NCBI GenBank assembly: GCA_051748085.1
Contig: JBNJHA010000096.1
Coordinates: 1-6,477, forward strand
DNA length: 6,477 nucleotides
Reading direction: 5' to 3'
Source: CAYNNQ01 sp051748085
GTDB lineage: Bacteria > Desulfobacterota > Desulfovibrionia > Desulfovibrionales > Desulfonatronovibrionaceae
The position numbers and the translations under genes were made by a program. The stretch's first letter is position 1; each line of letters begins with the position of its first letter. Below the pieces are notes generated by a model. That model had not been told where the DNA came from and did not search any database. It saw only the letters and a list, made by a program, of their open reading frames with translations. Positions 6,435-6,477 of this stretch are shown one piece after another.

Positions 6435-6477
6435 GGCAGCCTTTTTAAAGTTTTCGACATAACAAGGAAGCGTTTCG
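6435..6477 (+). repeat. 43-base dispersed direct repeat, copy 2
   Basis: The partner of 41-83, with 34 of 43 bases identical. It begins five bases after the hybrid kinase stop codon, and its frame continues the kinase frame: after TGA 6427-6429 come ten sense codons (SPAAFLKFST), then TAA at 6460-6462. It continues to, and perhaps beyond, the window edge. No GC-rich stem with a T-run is seen here, so no intrinsic terminator can be called after the operon. Confidence 0.55.

Noticed and set aside
6435..6477. Integron attC-like site suggested by ATAACAAGG after a stop codon
   Set aside because: No matching RYYYAAC/GTTRRRY pair or folded arms can be seen, copy 1 lacks the AAC core, and a 6 kb operon is too large for a typical cassette.
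6430..6477. Operon terminator after the hybrid kinase
   Set aside because: The CTTTTTAAAG region is AT-rich and not a hairpin with a T-run; any terminator must lie beyond the window.

Overview
The window is a compact, single-strand signal-transduction cluster of four complete genes, all on the + strand, probably from a Gram-negative, environmental-type bacterium. The kinase GAF domain with a C-x2-C-P motif and the PAS domains with a P-C-x-G-C-P motif are, from memory, frequent in Desulfobacterota and in Lentisphaerae/Planctomycetes-type genomes. The taxon is an inference and cannot be fixed from sequence alone. GC looks moderate and even across the genes, with no base-composition break visible by eye.

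Layout. Bases 1-68 look like the last ~21 codons of a gene that starts before the window. A CheR-type SAM-dependent methyltransferase follows (118-810), with a shortened N-terminal region. A 218-base gap (811-1028) is the main regulatory interval. It holds two copies of a 27-base direct repeat with a 39-base period, a good sigma70-like promoter candidate and a strong Shine-Dalgarno site. Next is an integral-membrane histidine kinase (1029-3515): about eight membrane segments, then GAF, PAS, HisKA and HATPase. An 81-96 base gap carries a short palindrome and a 9-bp hairpin. A stand-alone Rcp1/CheY-like receiver (3612-4064) follows, and overlaps by 8 bases a soluble hybrid kinase (4057-6429) of order REC-PAS-PAS-HisKA-HATPase-REC. 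The remaining 48 bases hold no visible terminator. They contain a second copy of a 43-base segment also found at 41-83, next to the other end of the cluster.

How the genes may work together (inference). The membrane kinase and the single-domain receiver look like a cognate pair, since phytochrome-type kinases with this H-box style are commonly encoded beside Rcp1-like receivers. The translationally coupled hybrid kinase carries receivers at both ends, so it could integrate or relay phosphoryl groups. No Hpt domain, DNA-binding output or cyclase is present, so the final output lies elsewhere. The CheR-like protein has no receptor, CheB, CheA or CheW beside it, so its substrate is open. Three sensory domains across the two kinases share a C-x2-C-P signature, which suggests a common redox or metal-related input. 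I see no mobile element, CRISPR array, tRNA or rRNA. All four proteins belong to recognised families; what may be new is their combination and the repeats around them.
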